Source: Aselliscus stoliczkanus (lineage: Eukaryota; Chordata; Mammalia; Chiroptera; Hipposideridae). From it: DNA of 64,000 nt. The position numbers and the translations under genes are program-made. The DNA lies in contig CM066727.1 in NCBI GenBank assembly GCA_033961575.1, positions 2,938,001 to 3,002,000 of the forward strand, written 5' to 3'. The notes under the pieces were generated by a model, which was not told where the DNA came from, did not search any database, and saw nothing but the letters and a program-made list of their open reading frames with translations. This document shows positions 1 through 10,815 of the stretch, in pieces; the stretch's first letter is position 1, and each line of letters opens with the position of its first letter.

Positions 1-440
1 ACACAACCTATTTTGTGGCGAGTAAAATCTTAAGAAAGACATAAAATTTCTACATGAAGCCTTCATTCAAAATTGTACTTTTAAAATCAGATTTAACTAT
101 GTAGAAACTTCTAACCAATCAAGCTTTAATTTTACGTGTATAGAAAAGTCATAGATAGTTAATTTTCTTAGCCCTTTGGGGCTCCTACACAGAGTCAATT
201 TCTTTTTGTCTGGGAAGACATATAAAGACTTTTTAAAAAGTATCTATTAAAACTATTGTAGCCTAATGGATTTCACTCTAAAAGGTAGAAATGCGAGGCA
301 ACTTTATTAAAAAGGAATTAATAAGCAGTATGAAAACTTCGATAAATTATTAGATATGAACATTGAGGTCTCAAAATGCAAGTATTTATAGCATTGCATG
401 AGAGCTATTAGGTATTATTTCCTACTGGGCACTCTGGGAT
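1..440. other. Unique AT-rich sequence
   Basis: This stretch has no recognisable repeat, no open frame of note and no motif that I can assign. It runs up to the start of a (CA)n tract. Confidence 0.5.
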
Positions 441-577
441 ACGCACACGCACACACACACACACGCACACACACGCACACACACGCACACGCGCACACGC
501 ACACATACACACGCGCACACACACGCACATGCACACACGCACGCACGCGCGCGCACACACGCACACACACGCACACG
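441..577. repeat. (CA)n microsatellite interrupted by CG steps
   Basis: About 137 bp of alternating purine/pyrimidine sequence, mainly ACAC and GCAC units with a GCGCGC core near 546-555. Open frames across it on both strands are Thr/His- or Cys/Val-rich artefacts of the repeat. Alternating CA/CG DNA is the classic Z-DNA-forming sequence type. Length polymorphism is expected. Confidence 0.97.
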
Positions 578-1547
578 CCCCTTCTTGGACTGTGCTCACA
601 TTGCTTACGATCTCCTTTATACTCATTTGAGCATTCCCTTATATAAACCAAGCAGCCATTTCTTACGTTCTAGAAATAAAAAGAAAAGCACACCATTTAC
701 GCTTTCAAAATGCTTAGCTACTGAGGACTAATTTTCTGTTAGCCTACTTGGAAGGAATTCTCAAACACACTTACATGTATAAAAAATGAATTTCTGAACT
801 CCTGCTCTATGTACAGTGTGATGCTAGGTAATGAATTCTAGAAAACTTCTAGAAAACTTACGATCTCCTGCAGTGAGGGCCTTTTGAGCAGCTCCCAGCT
901 GGCTAAATGCTCAGCCACTTGTGCCTGTGATCAAGCTGATCAAAGTTCCTTGAGCAACGCTATTCTGGCCTGCACCATGGTCACAAGAGTATAATCTCAG
1001 CTGCCCACCTAGCAGCACTGTCCAGATCCAAGATAAAATGTATGTAAAATAACCTTATCGATTATAACATATTGTACAAATGGGTTAATTTTTTAAGAGA
1101 ATGTTGTTACTGTTATCACCATTTCTCACCAGATACCCAGACACCCCCGCAGTCCTTCTTCTACTGTTAAATTAACCCGTTTGTGTCCACTTCCCAGGTT
1201 ACCCACCTTCTTATTCAAAGTTCCTTAGACCCCCTCCTACAAACCCCTTCCTGAATCAGCTGAACCACCTGACAGCTATGACAGGCACATTCCCGTGTCC
1301 CAAGCACAGTGGTTTGGGCACCGGTGCCTTTTCAAAAAGAATCCCCTAAGAATAGAGCTGTAGACACTTCTACAGGCACTCAAGGGTTATATGTTTAAGT
1401 GATAAGCTGTTCCATTATCCCTCACGTCTCATTTCAAAGCAGCTGCAGCATTCCTCCTCACGAATGAGACAAGACATATTCACTACAACATCAGGCTCTT
1501 TCAAGAATAACTGATGTCTGTCTTTGTCATCAGAGATGACAGCATTT
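578..1547. other. Unique sequence, no gene seen
   Basis: Mixed-composition DNA without a recognisable repeat or exon. Short open frames here have no family resemblance. Confidence 0.45.
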
Positions 1548-1761
1548 CAGAGACCAGATTTTCTTTTTTTCTTTATTTTTAAATTGGGGAACAGTGTGTT
1601 TTCCCAGGACCCACCAGCTCCAAGCAAGTAGTTGTTTCAATCTAGTTGTGGAGGGCGCAGCTCAGTGGCCCATGTGGGGATCAAACCGGCAACCCTGGTG
1701 TTATGAGCACTGTGCTCTAACCACCTGAGCTAACTGGCCACCCCAGAGATCAGATTTTCTT
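1548..1761 (-). mobile_element. Short tRNA-derived SINE with target-site duplication
   Basis: The SINE body (1566-1743) is in minus orientation. Its right end reads like the reverse complement of a tRNA-type head (GGTTAGAGC-like box, then a GTTCGAT-type B-box in the CCGGCAACCCTGG region). Its left end carries the tail module, including a TAGTTGTGGAGGGCGCAGC segment shared with the long SINEs at 8.2 and 40.2 kb. It is flanked by 18-bp direct repeats, CAGAGACCAGATTTTCTT (1548-1565) and CAGAGATCAGATTTTCTT (1744-1761), with one mismatch. That proves retrotransposition and fixes the boundaries. At about 178 bp it is the single-module form of the family. Confidence 0.9.
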
Positions 1762-2508
1762 ATCAACGAAGGTGAGAGACATGGCCCAGTGACAGCGAGG
1801 AATCAGAAGTATCCCAGCACTCAAGCCTGAGTCGTTATAGCCCAACCAGCGCAACACAGAGCCTGCTAGGAGCCGACTCTGCACTCTTCCCTGCTTTGGC
1901 GCGGGGCACATTCCATGAGTCGCTAAAGCCAATACGTATTCTCTCTGAGGGGCTCACAGTAGGGCTTCAAGGTCGCTCATTGAGACACTCAGACATCAAA
2001 GGATGGCTGCATCAGAAAGGACGCTCACTGTCTATCAGAAGAAAAAGTGACACGCAGCTTGCGACGTTCTCTAAGAACAATGTTCTGAAATAATGCTTCC
2101 CTCGATAAGCAAAGAGCTTTGGCACGCGCCGGTGTACTGCACCTGGAGGCTGAGACGCAGCTCATGTCAGAGGGCGTGAGAAGCTAGGAGCCTCTCCAAG
2201 CTGGTGAGAGGCCCGCACGTGGAAGTGCCGGGGCCAGTCTGCTCCCCCGAGCTGGCCACCTCTGTGCTGCGGGATAGGGCTGCCTCCACAGCACCGGGCG
2301 GAGCGCAGGTCTGAGGGCAGCACTGCCTCCAGCCCCGCGCCCGGGGGCTGGCAGCCCCGGCCAGCGCTTCTCACAGGCGGCGGGGAACGGTCCTGGAATC
2401 CTTCCCTCGGAGGTGATGTCTATCTCTGACAGAGGTCGCCATGCAACGCACCTTCTTCAGAAACACAAGCCCTGTTTTCCTATCAGAACACAGCATGCTC
2501 CATTTGCT
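1762..2508. other. Unique sequence with a GC-rich patch
   Basis: No repeat recognised. Positions about 2160-2400 are clearly GC-richer than their neighbours and hold scattered CpGs, but are too short and CpG-poor to call a CpG island. The small open frames are not family members that I know. Confidence 0.4.
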
Positions 2509-2583
2509 CTCTCATCCACTCGCTCGCTCGCTCACTCACCCACTCGTTCACTCATTCACTCGCCCACTCACTCATTCATTCAC
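2509..2583. repeat. Imperfect tetranucleotide (CTCA/CTCG)n repeat
   Basis: A run of CTCACTCA/CTCGCTCG/CATTCATT-type units about 75 bp long. It grades into the sequence that follows, so it may have expanded from the end of the older interspersed repeat beside it. Confidence 0.85.
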
Positions 2584-2800
2584 TTCATGAATATTTACTG
2601 AGTACATTATATACACTAGTGAATGTTCTAGATAGAAAAAGCCCCCTCCTGGGGAGACAGGCAATTCCCCAGATAAGTTAGAAAAATGCAGAGCATGTTG
2701 TTAAATGATGATATTGGGTATTGGAGAAATATAAAGCAGGAAACAAGAGGAGATAATGTCCGCCTAGGTGGGCAAATGCCTTACAACTCAAAGCACACCT
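2584..2800. repeat. Ancient interspersed repeat, family not assigned
   Basis: The segment resembles the widespread mammalian sequence with ATATTTACTGAG, then TTCTAGA, then GGGGAGACAGGCAAT, then GGAGAAATATAAAGCAGG spaced over about 200 bp. It is strongly diverged and no ends can be defined. I recognise the pattern but will not name the family without a repeat library. Confidence 0.45.
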
Positions 2801-3837
2801 CTCATCAGCTACATATACTTTCATTTATGAGTCTACTGTCATGAAACTGTTCTTTGTCACCTGCTCAAGTGTCTGCATACTGTGTTTGGCACTATTGACT
2901 TGTCCCCGAGTTGGCATCATTGCTGTCCTTTTACTCTACAGTCAGCTATTTTATCTTGCATGTGCTGTGACACGCCACGCTTTTCCACCCACCATCACTC
3001 TGGCCCCCAGATCAATGAGACGCCAGGGTTCAGTGGTCCAAGCACATCACATACTGTTTAAGAGACGGAGACAAAGGCTAATAAATAGCTCCCCAACCCA
3101 GCCAAAGCATCGTTTGTCAATGTCCCCATCCATTGAGTGTTCAGGTTTGTTCTGTCGTAACCCACACTGGGATGCCTGCTGTTGCTCTGAGAAATTAATA
3201 ATCAATGACAAACAAGCGACTTGGTGCTGAACCTGCCATATGCCCTGCCTCCTACTGACCAGGCCATACCCCGGCTCCGCTGATGCATTTTTTTTACTGA
3301 GTCCAGTTATCCATCTTCCCACCTTTACTTAAGAGCACGAGTGAAAACATGGGATTCAGCTGAGCTGAGCCCCCCCATCCCCGGTGACACGGTATTGATG
3401 AAACCCCTTCTCCCTGGCACCAAAGCAATAGGACTCCAGTAGCTTCCCTGCCTCATGTGTCTCCTGAGTCACCTTCGGGCATGGAAAGGACACTCAGGCT
3501 GCTATCTCTTTAATGGGAACAACTCAGTCAGCAAAAACATTTGAAAGGCGACATAAATAAAAGCTGTTCTTTCCCACAGACAGCTCATCATCTTCGATGG
3601 AAATGTACACATATGGAAATGATCAGACAATACCAAGGTGCTTTGGCTAGAGCTTATGAAAAGCCTCCAGGTGAGCTGGGCACGTGCACTGGCCAGCAGA
3701 GGATGTGTAATGAGGTGTGTCCCCGAAGCGTGCCACTCAGCGAGCGTAACCTGCACAGACAGAAAAAAGGGCCACGGAGCTCCCTAGCAGGAAGACGCCT
3801 GGTCCTGTGTCCCTTTCTATAGTTTTAGAATCTGAAG
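2801..3837. other. Unique sequence, no exon supported
   Basis: A 129-codon open frame starts at 2841 on the plus strand with a hydrophobic beginning, but it lacks family resemblance and overlaps a minus-strand frame of similar length. It is best read as chance. No repeat was recognised. Confidence 0.4.
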
Positions 3838-3890
3838 CTCATAAATAAATTAAATAAAATAAAAACAAAATGAAATAAAATAAAATGGAG
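3838..3890. repeat. A-rich low-complexity tract
   Basis: About 50 bp of AAATAAAATA-type sequence. It could be a decayed poly(A) tail, but no retroelement body or target-site duplication could be attached to it. Confidence 0.8.
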
Positions 3891-4486
3891 TGTTATATAA
3901 TATTCATGACCCAAGTAAGTAGGGAAATGTGGAGAGTATGACTGGTCACACTTTGGTTTTCATTTCTGATTCTGTCTGTTGTTGCTGCTGGTAATGCGTT
4001 TATCCAGGAAAAGACCTCAGTATCATTACTTGAGGAATCTGAGAGGGCTCGGTGGGGGAAGTCACAGTGTTTTTACCCTCCAAAATTTGTTAGCTGGAAA
4101 GTCCTATTTAGTCTAATATTCAAGTGTGTAGGTAATGCATGCTTAATACCTGAACTGGAGTTTTGAAAAGAATGGTAGAAAATAAAATGCATTGTTTATG
4201 GGATATAACTTCGTTTTTGGTAAATTATTGAAAAGGGGCAGGTCAACATCTTATCATCCCCATTGTCAACATGTATAAGCACGTGCCCCATTGGGATGAT
4301 TATTCCAGGAAATTATTCTGATCCTGTTACTTTGAAGGCACCCCCCCTGCTGACACTGGGCAGTAATTCAGCTTCCTCACCTCTTCTAACTAGAAATAAA
4401 CTTCTATGGAAAAACAGTACAGAAATTCCAAAAAAAAAAAAAAAAAGGAAGAAGAAGAAAGAAGAACAACAACAACTAGCCAAAGA
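3891..4486. other. Unique sequence with a 16-bp poly(A) run
   Basis: No gene seen. An A16 run at about 4431-4446, followed by AAG-rich sequence, sits just before the L1 fragment that follows. It may be a tail of an earlier insertion whose body I cannot recognise. Confidence 0.4.
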
Positions 4487-5118
4487 AGAACTAGCCGATG
4501 ACCCAGCAATTCCACTACTGCGTATTTATCCGGAGAAAACAAAAACAATATCAGAAAAGATTTATGCACCCCTATGTTCATTGGAGCATTATTTATAATG
4601 GCCAAGAAATGGACGCAACCTAAGTGTCCATCAGTGGCTGAATGGACAAAGAAGAGGTGATGCATACATACAATGGGATAGTACTAGGCCATAACAAAGA
4701 ATGAAACCGTGCCACTTGTGACAACATGGCTGCAGCTTGAGGGAATTATGCTAAGTGAAATAAGCCAGACAGAGAAAGCAAATGCCATATAATTTCACCT
4801 AAATGGGGAATCTAAAAAACAACACGAGCAAACAAAACAGAAACAGAGTCACAGATTGAGAGAACAAAGCGATGGTTGCCAGAGGGGAGAGGATGGAGGA
4901 GAGGGCCCCGAAACACGGCCTTCCAGTTATAAAGGAAATCACGGGGACACAATGGGCCGCACAGGGCACAGTCGATAACGCTGTAATAATTCTGTACGGT
5001 GACAGATGTTTACTAGACTCGTACTGATAGATATATAAAGGCTAATCACTATGGTATACACACCTGAAGCTAATATAATATGTATGTCAACGGTAATTAA
5101 AAATAAATTTAAAAAAAA
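4487..5118 (+). mobile_element. L1 LINE 3' end (ORF2 C-terminus and 3'UTR), 5'-truncated
   Basis: Reading plus strand, the start codes for the L1 ORF2 C-terminal signature (DDPAIPLLRIYPE) near 4497-4535. The usual GCATTATTTATAATGGCCAAG, ATGGACAAAGAAGA and GCTAAGTGAAATAAGCCAGACAG blocks follow in order. It ends with TACACACCTGAAGCTAATATAATATG and an A-rich tail near 5118. The reading frame is broken. The full ORF2 and ORF1 are absent, so this is a 5'-truncated dead copy. No convincing target-site duplication was found. Confidence 0.93.
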
Positions 5119-5144
5119 GTGGTATTAGAACGTTAAAAAACACT

Positions 5145-5240
5145 ACCTTTACTACAAACCAAAGAGATATAAATTAAAACAATACAAGATGCCATTTACT
5201 ACTTAACAAGTCTGCAAGTGTACATGCTGTGGAAAAAAAG
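5145..5240 (+). mobile_element. Old L1M/HAL1-like fragment
   Basis: AACCAAAGAGATATAAATTAAAACAATACAAGATGCCATTT-type sequence matches the ORF2 3' region of old L1 elements. The same block recurs at 51.9 kb. It is diverged and short, so the subfamily is uncertain. Confidence 0.55.
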
Positions 5241-6108
5241 AGTAGTCAGCTACTGCCATTAATTAGCATCTTGCCTCTGCCACAGGCCTCCACTTCTAAC
5301 CCTAAAACCCTGTGTGTGTACCCATGCAGTTTCTACTTGCTTTGCTTCCTAAATTCGCTGTCACAGCAAATATTCTCATGAGCCATAGATTATAACAGAA
5401 AAGAAAATCTATTGATTGCTCTGGATTAGAAGACTCTTAACATTTCTGAAAACATTTCCATTAAAATAAGGTAAGGGATTAAAATATCATCTACCTTTGA
5501 AGGAAATGTGCTAGAACATTTTACACATTTTTACTATGGAATTATTCCAAGGTTAGTTTTAGTTCACCACTGAAGTACAATAAAATCTGGGATTAAAGAT
5601 AAAAGCCTCTTAAATGCTCAGCAAAGTTACCGAATGGTCCTTGAGAGAATGAATGATTCATACAGTCAGAGGTGTTTAGAAGTGCTGGCATGTGGCCATG
5701 GAAAGGAGGTTAAAACCTTGTTGAGAATGCAAACCTAAAAATCGTTACTGTGGCTGGCATGCTGGCTTATTCAATTTTTATTTTGCTCTAGACCTCTAAA
5801 AATAGGATTGTTCACCCAGGAATGTGCCAACGATCTTGTACAGGGAAAAACTTACATGTTCCTGGAATGTACCAGTATTAAGGGTTTCACTTTAATAATC
5901 CCAATTTATAATAATTTCCAATTTACGAGTTTACTAAGTTAACAGTTGCACTTTAAAATGTTAATTTTCATAATTTTAATAATTAGATATTTAATAAATA
6001 TAAACCATCTAGATGTATTAAATATGTGTCTGTATCCGTAGTTAGTATTCTTTTAACAATGAAATCTTTTGCTAGTAGATAGAAAATAAGGGCTCAGACT
6101 TGATACCA
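5241..6108. other. Unique AT-rich sequence
   Basis: No gene, no recognisable repeat and no notable open frame. Confidence 0.45.
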
Positions 6109-6360
6109 CAGAAATGCAACTTAAAAACCCCATGTCTTCTTTCTTCCCTAGATTCTCAAACATCACAATTAGAAAGACAGGCTAGGTTTCCACTGTTCAT
6201 TTGTGTATTTTTTTTTTTTTGAGGGCAGTGTCACTGGCCCTCATATTTGGGACCAAAACCAGGGCCGCCAGCTTCCCAAGCCAGCGCTTAACCACAGCGC
6301 CACTTGGCCGGCCCTCATTTGTGTCTTTTAATGAGAACACTTTCCTGCATCTTTTTTCAT
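6109..6360. repeat. First copy of a local duplication, interrupted by a SINE
   Basis: With the SINE at 6207-6314 removed, this block aligns with 7346-7475. Shared segments in the same order are AATGCAACTTAAA, CCATGTCTT, CTAGATTCTCAA, then AGGCTA.GT.TCCA.TGTTCATT and AGAGCAC-like sequence. The copies lie about 1.24 kb apart in direct orientation and are clearly diverged. The SINE is in this copy only, so it inserted after the duplication. Confidence 0.7.
6197..6324 (-). mobile_element. Short tRNA-derived SINE with 10-bp target-site duplication
   Basis: Body 6207-6314, minus orientation. It starts with T11 (poly(A) of the sense strand), then the GAGGGCAGTGTCACTGGCCCTCATAT-type segment, then the head ending CCACTTGGCCGGCC. 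Direct repeats TCATTTGTGT flank it at 6197-6206 and 6315-6324. It is the head-only form (about 108 bp), lacking the second module seen in the long copies. Confidence 0.92.
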
Positions 6361-6366
6361 TTGCCC

Positions 6367-6393
6367 TAAAAAAAAAAAAAAAAAAAAAAAAAA
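6367..6393. repeat. Poly(A) run of about 27 bp
   Basis: A homopolymer A tract following CCCT. No retroelement body is recognisable immediately 5' of it apart from the duplicated block, so its origin is unresolved. Confidence 0.9.
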
Positions 6394-7345
6394 GGCTTTA
6401 TCTCCGACTGACATTCACCTCTAGAAAGTATTGAACAGAATTGGAAGAGTTACTTTTTTTAACATAGGTCAGGGCTAGAAATGTTCAATTTGTTTATTAC
6501 AAATACATGCTACATATTAATTGGTTTATACAACTTTTGATTGAATGATACATACAACTCTCTCCTATGGCCAAGTCCTGTTAATAATCCTATAATAACT
6601 GTTTTAACATTAAAATTGTGTTCCTTAAATTGTGAAAATGTATCAGCATAGATCAGATCTGTCCACATTGTAGGTAATTCTCAGTGGGTAGTAACCAATG
6701 AGGAGACTACGGAAACTTCAAGGAAACAGATCTAAAATGCAGGGACCAGCCGACTGCAAACCCAGTGTGAGTCCGCAGTGCACTGGGGTTCCCAGCACAA
6801 ACTTGACCTTCAGTATTAGGTGTCTTGTTATTAGATCTCCTGAGAAGTGAAGATGGCATTACTACAGCATATTTCACTGGTTGCTTTTCTTTTGGTTTTT
6901 CATGCATGGCTGATGACTTGTTGGGGTTTGGTGAGGTTGCTATAAATATATAGAGGAGAGGATTTATTCTTCATAATTTTTATACCCCTATTTACTAGCA
7001 TAAAGTAGGTGCTAGTAAATATGTTTTGAATGGTATTTTAATCAAGAATTTTTAACCAGAGTTTCTAGACATTTACGGGTGTTGGTTTTTAGGTTCTCAA
7101 ATGTGTTTCGATACGGGCTTCCTCAAGTCAGCAAAGTATCGTATGTGTGTATGTTCACCACTCAAGAAAGCATGTCCATCAAGCTACTGCGATGCCCTAC
7201 ATGGCTCCTCACCTTACAAAGTGTCAACAGTGTCCTGCATTTTGTGAAGACAAGTGAGATGACTTTTTAGTTTTTTTCCCTGTAACTCCAAATTTTATGA
7301 TCCCAAGAAATTGTCTCCTCTACAGATAACAACACAAGAAATTAA
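6394..7345. other. Unique sequence between the two duplicated blocks
   Basis: AT-rich DNA with no recognisable repeat or exon. Confidence 0.4.
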
Positions 7346-7475
7346 TCCAAGGAATGCAACTTAAAGCTGCCATGTCTTATCTAGATTCTCAAGCAGCATT
7401 GTTAGAAAAGTAGGCTAAGTCTCCATTGTTCATTCGCTTGTTTTCTAATCAGAGCACGTTTCTCCTTTTATCATA
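7346..7475. repeat. Second copy of the local duplication
   Basis: Partner of 6109-6360. It lacks the SINE and so shows the pre-insertion state: TCCATTGTTCATTCGCTTG continues without interruption where the other copy has the 108-bp SINE. Confidence 0.7.
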
Positions 7476-7964
7476 AAGGGATGACCACAAAGACACATGC
7501 CCAAGGAGACATTCCATGGTAACCACCTTCCTTCTGAAAATCTAATACATACGTTCCTCCAGTACCAGAAATACGGCGGTCACCCTCCCTTCACCATGTC
7601 AGCATCGTTAACAGTCAGCCCCTTACTCTGTAACAGACAGGTTTCATTTTACACATCAGCCCGCTACTGAAGAGCTTTGTGTGGTGTCATAAACTTGGGG
7701 TGCATTCTAGCTCCACTTCCCAACAGCTAAGCCTGCGAATGGCCCTGGGTCTTAGGTCCCACATCTGTAAACACGTTATCACACAGTTCGTTTCCTACAT
7801 ATCTTCACCGCTCTCTCCCTGCAGCCTCAGCTTCTGAGCAGGGGTTCTCTGCTCCGTGGGAACAGGAAAAGTGCAGACAACAGAAAAAATGTTTTGTATG
7901 TGTTTACATATGCGTGTGTGCATGTGGGGAGTGTGTGTATAAATATAAATACACAAATATAAAT

Positions 7965-7966
<2 letters not shown>
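7476..7966. other. Unique sequence
   Basis: No gene or interspersed repeat recognised. The end of this stretch becomes GT/AT-rich before the (AC)n tract. Confidence 0.4.

Positions 7967-8014
<48 letters not shown>
7967..8014. repeat. (AC)n microsatellite abutting a transposon end
   Basis: About 24 AC units run directly into the GGTGCC of the next element. In the sister copy at 63.3 kb the terminus reads TATACAGAGGGTGCC, so the microsatellite here has replaced or grown out of the outermost bases of the inverted repeat. Confidence 0.95.
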
Positions 8015-8016
<2 letters not shown>

Positions 8017-8699
8017 TGCCAAAAAATGTATACACATTTTAAGAAAGGAAAACCTGTATTAAAATTACACGGATGGTAATTACTTTGAGAAGCTCTTGTA
8101 ATTGCAGAAGTCAAATATGACTTGTATTCATCTTTTATTATCGGTATACACTGAGTATTACAATTTTAATAGTTTTTTCCTTTCTTAAAATGTGTATACA
8201 TTTTTTTAAAAGATTTTATTGGGGAATTGGGGGAGGAGTACAGTGGTAGGGAAGGGATATAGCCAAGTTGCTGTCTTTTTGTTCTTCAGTCTAGTTGTGG
8301 AGGACGTTGCTTCACTGGCCCATGTTGGTATCATCATTGTGCTCTTCCCGGATGAGGCAGATCGGTCGCGGGCCATTGGACAGCCACTCATGGCATCTCC
8401 TGGCAGCTCTTGCCAGCTGCTGGCCACTCATGCTGGCTGCCAACCACTCATGGTAGAGCACGGCAGCCCACTGCAGCAGGGGCTGCAGCCTACGCCATTG
8501 CCGGTGACTCAAGCAGCCCAGCTCCAGGTTGAGCTATTGTTCACTACCTTAGCTGCAGAGGGCGCAGCGTCACTGGCCCTCATATGTGGGATCCGAACTG
8601 GGGGCCCTGCTGCTCAGAGCTGACATCCCCAGCCAACTCTTAACCAACTGAGCCACTGAGCCAGCCCTGTGTATACCTTTTTTGGGTACCCTCTGTATA
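8015..8699 (+). mobile_element. MITE-like Tc1/mariner-type element with nested SINE
   Basis: Left terminus GGTGCCAAAAAATGTATACA continues into CATTTTAAGAAAGGAAAA. The right side has the inverted counterpart (TTTTTTCCTTTCTTAAAATG at about 8174-8192, and TTTGGGTACCCTCTGTATA at 8681-8699 after the SINE). The element proper is about 210 bp, split by a long SINE at 8207-8667. An internal stretch matches that of the 63.3 kb copy, where it can be read as a transposase C-terminal end (NNFEHL). The family is palindromic and internally deleted, with TA-rich flanks, typical of Tc1/mariner derivatives. Confidence 0.85.
8191..8683 (-). mobile_element. Long two-module SINE nested in the MITE
   Basis: Body 8207-8667, minus orientation, flanked by a 16-bp duplication (TGTGTATACATTTTTT at 8191-8206, TGTGTATACCTTTTTT at 8668-8683). 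In sense orientation it has a tRNA-like head, a GATCCCACATATGAGGGCCA block, a middle section of imperfect GCTGCC/CATGAGTGGC repeats, a CGATCTGCCTCATCCGGGA block, a second CATGGGCCAGTGAAGCAACG module and the tail CCCCAATAAAATCTTTT. The 134-codon plus frame at 8219 and the other frames across it are SINE artefacts. Confidence 0.93.
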
Positions 8700-10570
8700 T
8701 TCAATGTATACTCACTTTAGTGCCTTATAGCCCCTTGAAGAGAGCAGCAGAAAAGAATTACGTATTTTATTACTTTAAAAAATAAAAACCCAGGGCTCTC
8801 ATTTTGCACGAGTTGTTGGCTGATGGAACCACTGTGTCTGCAGGCCCATTGCTCAACGTGCCGTCTGCTGCTGATGAACAACCATCGTCTCTCGCATGGC
8901 TTTGTCCCCATGTACCCTCTGCATTTGGCTTCACCGTAGAGTCTGTTCTGGCCATTTGGAATGACCCTCTGACACCTTGCCTGCGATTGCTTTGTGTGTT
9001 GCTCTGCACATGACCCTTCTCATGCTCCTGAAGAATAGCCGAACCAGAAGCTTGGGGTGTCTGACGGCACAAGGGACTGACTGCCTCATAAAACCGTACG
9101 CACCACCTTAGGGAAAGAAGGTGGTCTTGGGGCTTTGAGTAGAAGGGCTACAGTGTGACCCCTACTTGCAGCTCAGAGATACAACCCCTGGGCCCAGAGG
9201 CACCCAGTGACACTAAAGTGATTAAATGCATGAGTGAAGTTCTAGAAATAAGGGAGAAAGAAAGGGAGGCCGATTTGCCGTACTTTCCCTCAGATTCATA
9301 ACCTACAATGGCCACATGGGAATGCCCCCACAGGAAGAGGCTTTACCCCCAAGGCCAGGAGGATCGCGCCCTTGGATCCCCTCCTTGGAAAAACAGATGT
9401 GAGACATCGCACCCTAAATATGATCGAAGGCACCAGGACCCAAGGAAGGATCAGGGAGGGCCAGGAGCATGGCCTGAGGAGTCTGCAGGTAACTGTGCTA
9501 TGCTCTCATCCTATAAACCCTGAGTCACAATTTCCAGGGCTGAGTTGGCACAGCATCGTTACTGGGGTCCTGAATGGTGCTGATGGCAAGCCTAAAGCAA
9601 AGACTTTATTTTTAAATACAGCGCTGGGTGGTTTGGTATGTAACGCATGCATGAAAATGACAAGAGTAGAGGCGTGAAGGCAGCCTCCCTTCATCCACGC
9701 CCATCGCACAGGTCTTATAAGGTGCCCGCCATGCTGGCACGGAATACTGAGAATCCGTGAAGTTTCAGTGTTCTAGATCTAAAAACCGATTTCTGTAGAA
9801 AATCAATTAGATGGATAAATGTAAATGATCTCTCTTTCCCACGCGTGCCTTGTATCATCCCAGTCTACTCCAGTGAGGTATGTGTGATGTTCGAAGTAGC
9901 GCATCCATCCTCGGCCTGCTTTGGATTTGCATCTTCTCTCTGGCTCTGAGAACTGGACTCTGGTTTGGGGTTAGCCCGGGAAGTCCAGAGAGGCAGAAGC
10001 GGGAGAGCGGACGCTTTGTCTCGCCTACGACTCTGGAGCGACAGGCCGAGGCACAGGGACATAGCCACATCCTGGGAATGATCTCCCACATGGTAGGTCG
10101 GCTTTCTCCGTGTCCGCTAGATGACAGACAGCACGGACCAGGTAGCAAGGGGACGAGGCCATGGAGGCCGTGTGCTTCCAGCACGAAGCAGACCTGATCA
10201 CCTGACTCAGCCTCCCAGCCGCAGGGGCTGAATTCCAACAACTAACCTCTCCAAACGCATGAGCTGGGGCAGGGAGAGTGCAGGCATGGAATAACATTAC
10301 ATTTCCTCAGTGGCTTATTCACACCCTGGATGCACATGTGCATCTTACATAACAAACTGAGGCAAGAAAGGTGGAAGGGGATGGAGCGAGCACAAAGCCC
10401 ATCAGTGAGCAGGGCTCCGCTCTCATGTGTGTGCCTGGGTGTTCACTAATATTAGTTTAGGTTCTTGTATTCAGGTTATCCTCCAAGAAAATGATGACTT
10501 ATCTGCCTCTCCAGATCTTTGCCAAATGACAGGTGAAACAAAAAAGCATATGAGTAACCATAATAATCAT
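8700..10570. other. Unique sequence, no exon supported
   Basis: Several open frames of 60-130 codons overlap on opposite strands (for example around 8770-9072 and 9855-10241), which argues against coding. No repeat recognised. Confidence 0.4.
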
Positions 10571-10574
10571 TATC

Positions 10575-10815
10575 ATGGATTGATTCTCTCCTGTGGACTA
10601 GCCAGGCGTTAACTCAGGCTTCAAGATCATTCAATATTCATGAAAATGTTTAACATACACACTTACCACCAATTCAGAGATGACGGGTGAGGGGCATGGA
10701 GTTGAACCAACTACTCAAGATCAAAGAGATAATGAACCTCATAGGTAGACAATACGGTAAGAGGCAGAAATGCAACTGGTGCCCACACAATTAAAGCTGT
10801 CGACTGCTCTATGTT
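10575..10815 (-). repeat. MIR SINE relic
   Basis: The order TTCAGAGATGACGGGTGAGG, ACTACTCAAGATCAAAGAGATAAT, GGCAGAAATGCAACTGG matches reverse-complement MIR (normally ACAGATGAGGAAACTGAGG, TTGCCCAAGGTCACACAGC, GGCAGAGC.GGGATT). Divergence is high, as expected for this ancient family. Confidence 0.6.

Noticed and set aside
4431..4446. Poly(A) run as the tail of a processed pseudogene
   Set aside because: No target-site duplication or recognisable upstream body. It may be plain low-complexity sequence.
441..8014. CRISPR-like arrays suggested by short tandem units
   Set aside because: The repeats are mammalian microsatellites without unique spacers of regular length, and the sequence is eukaryotic.
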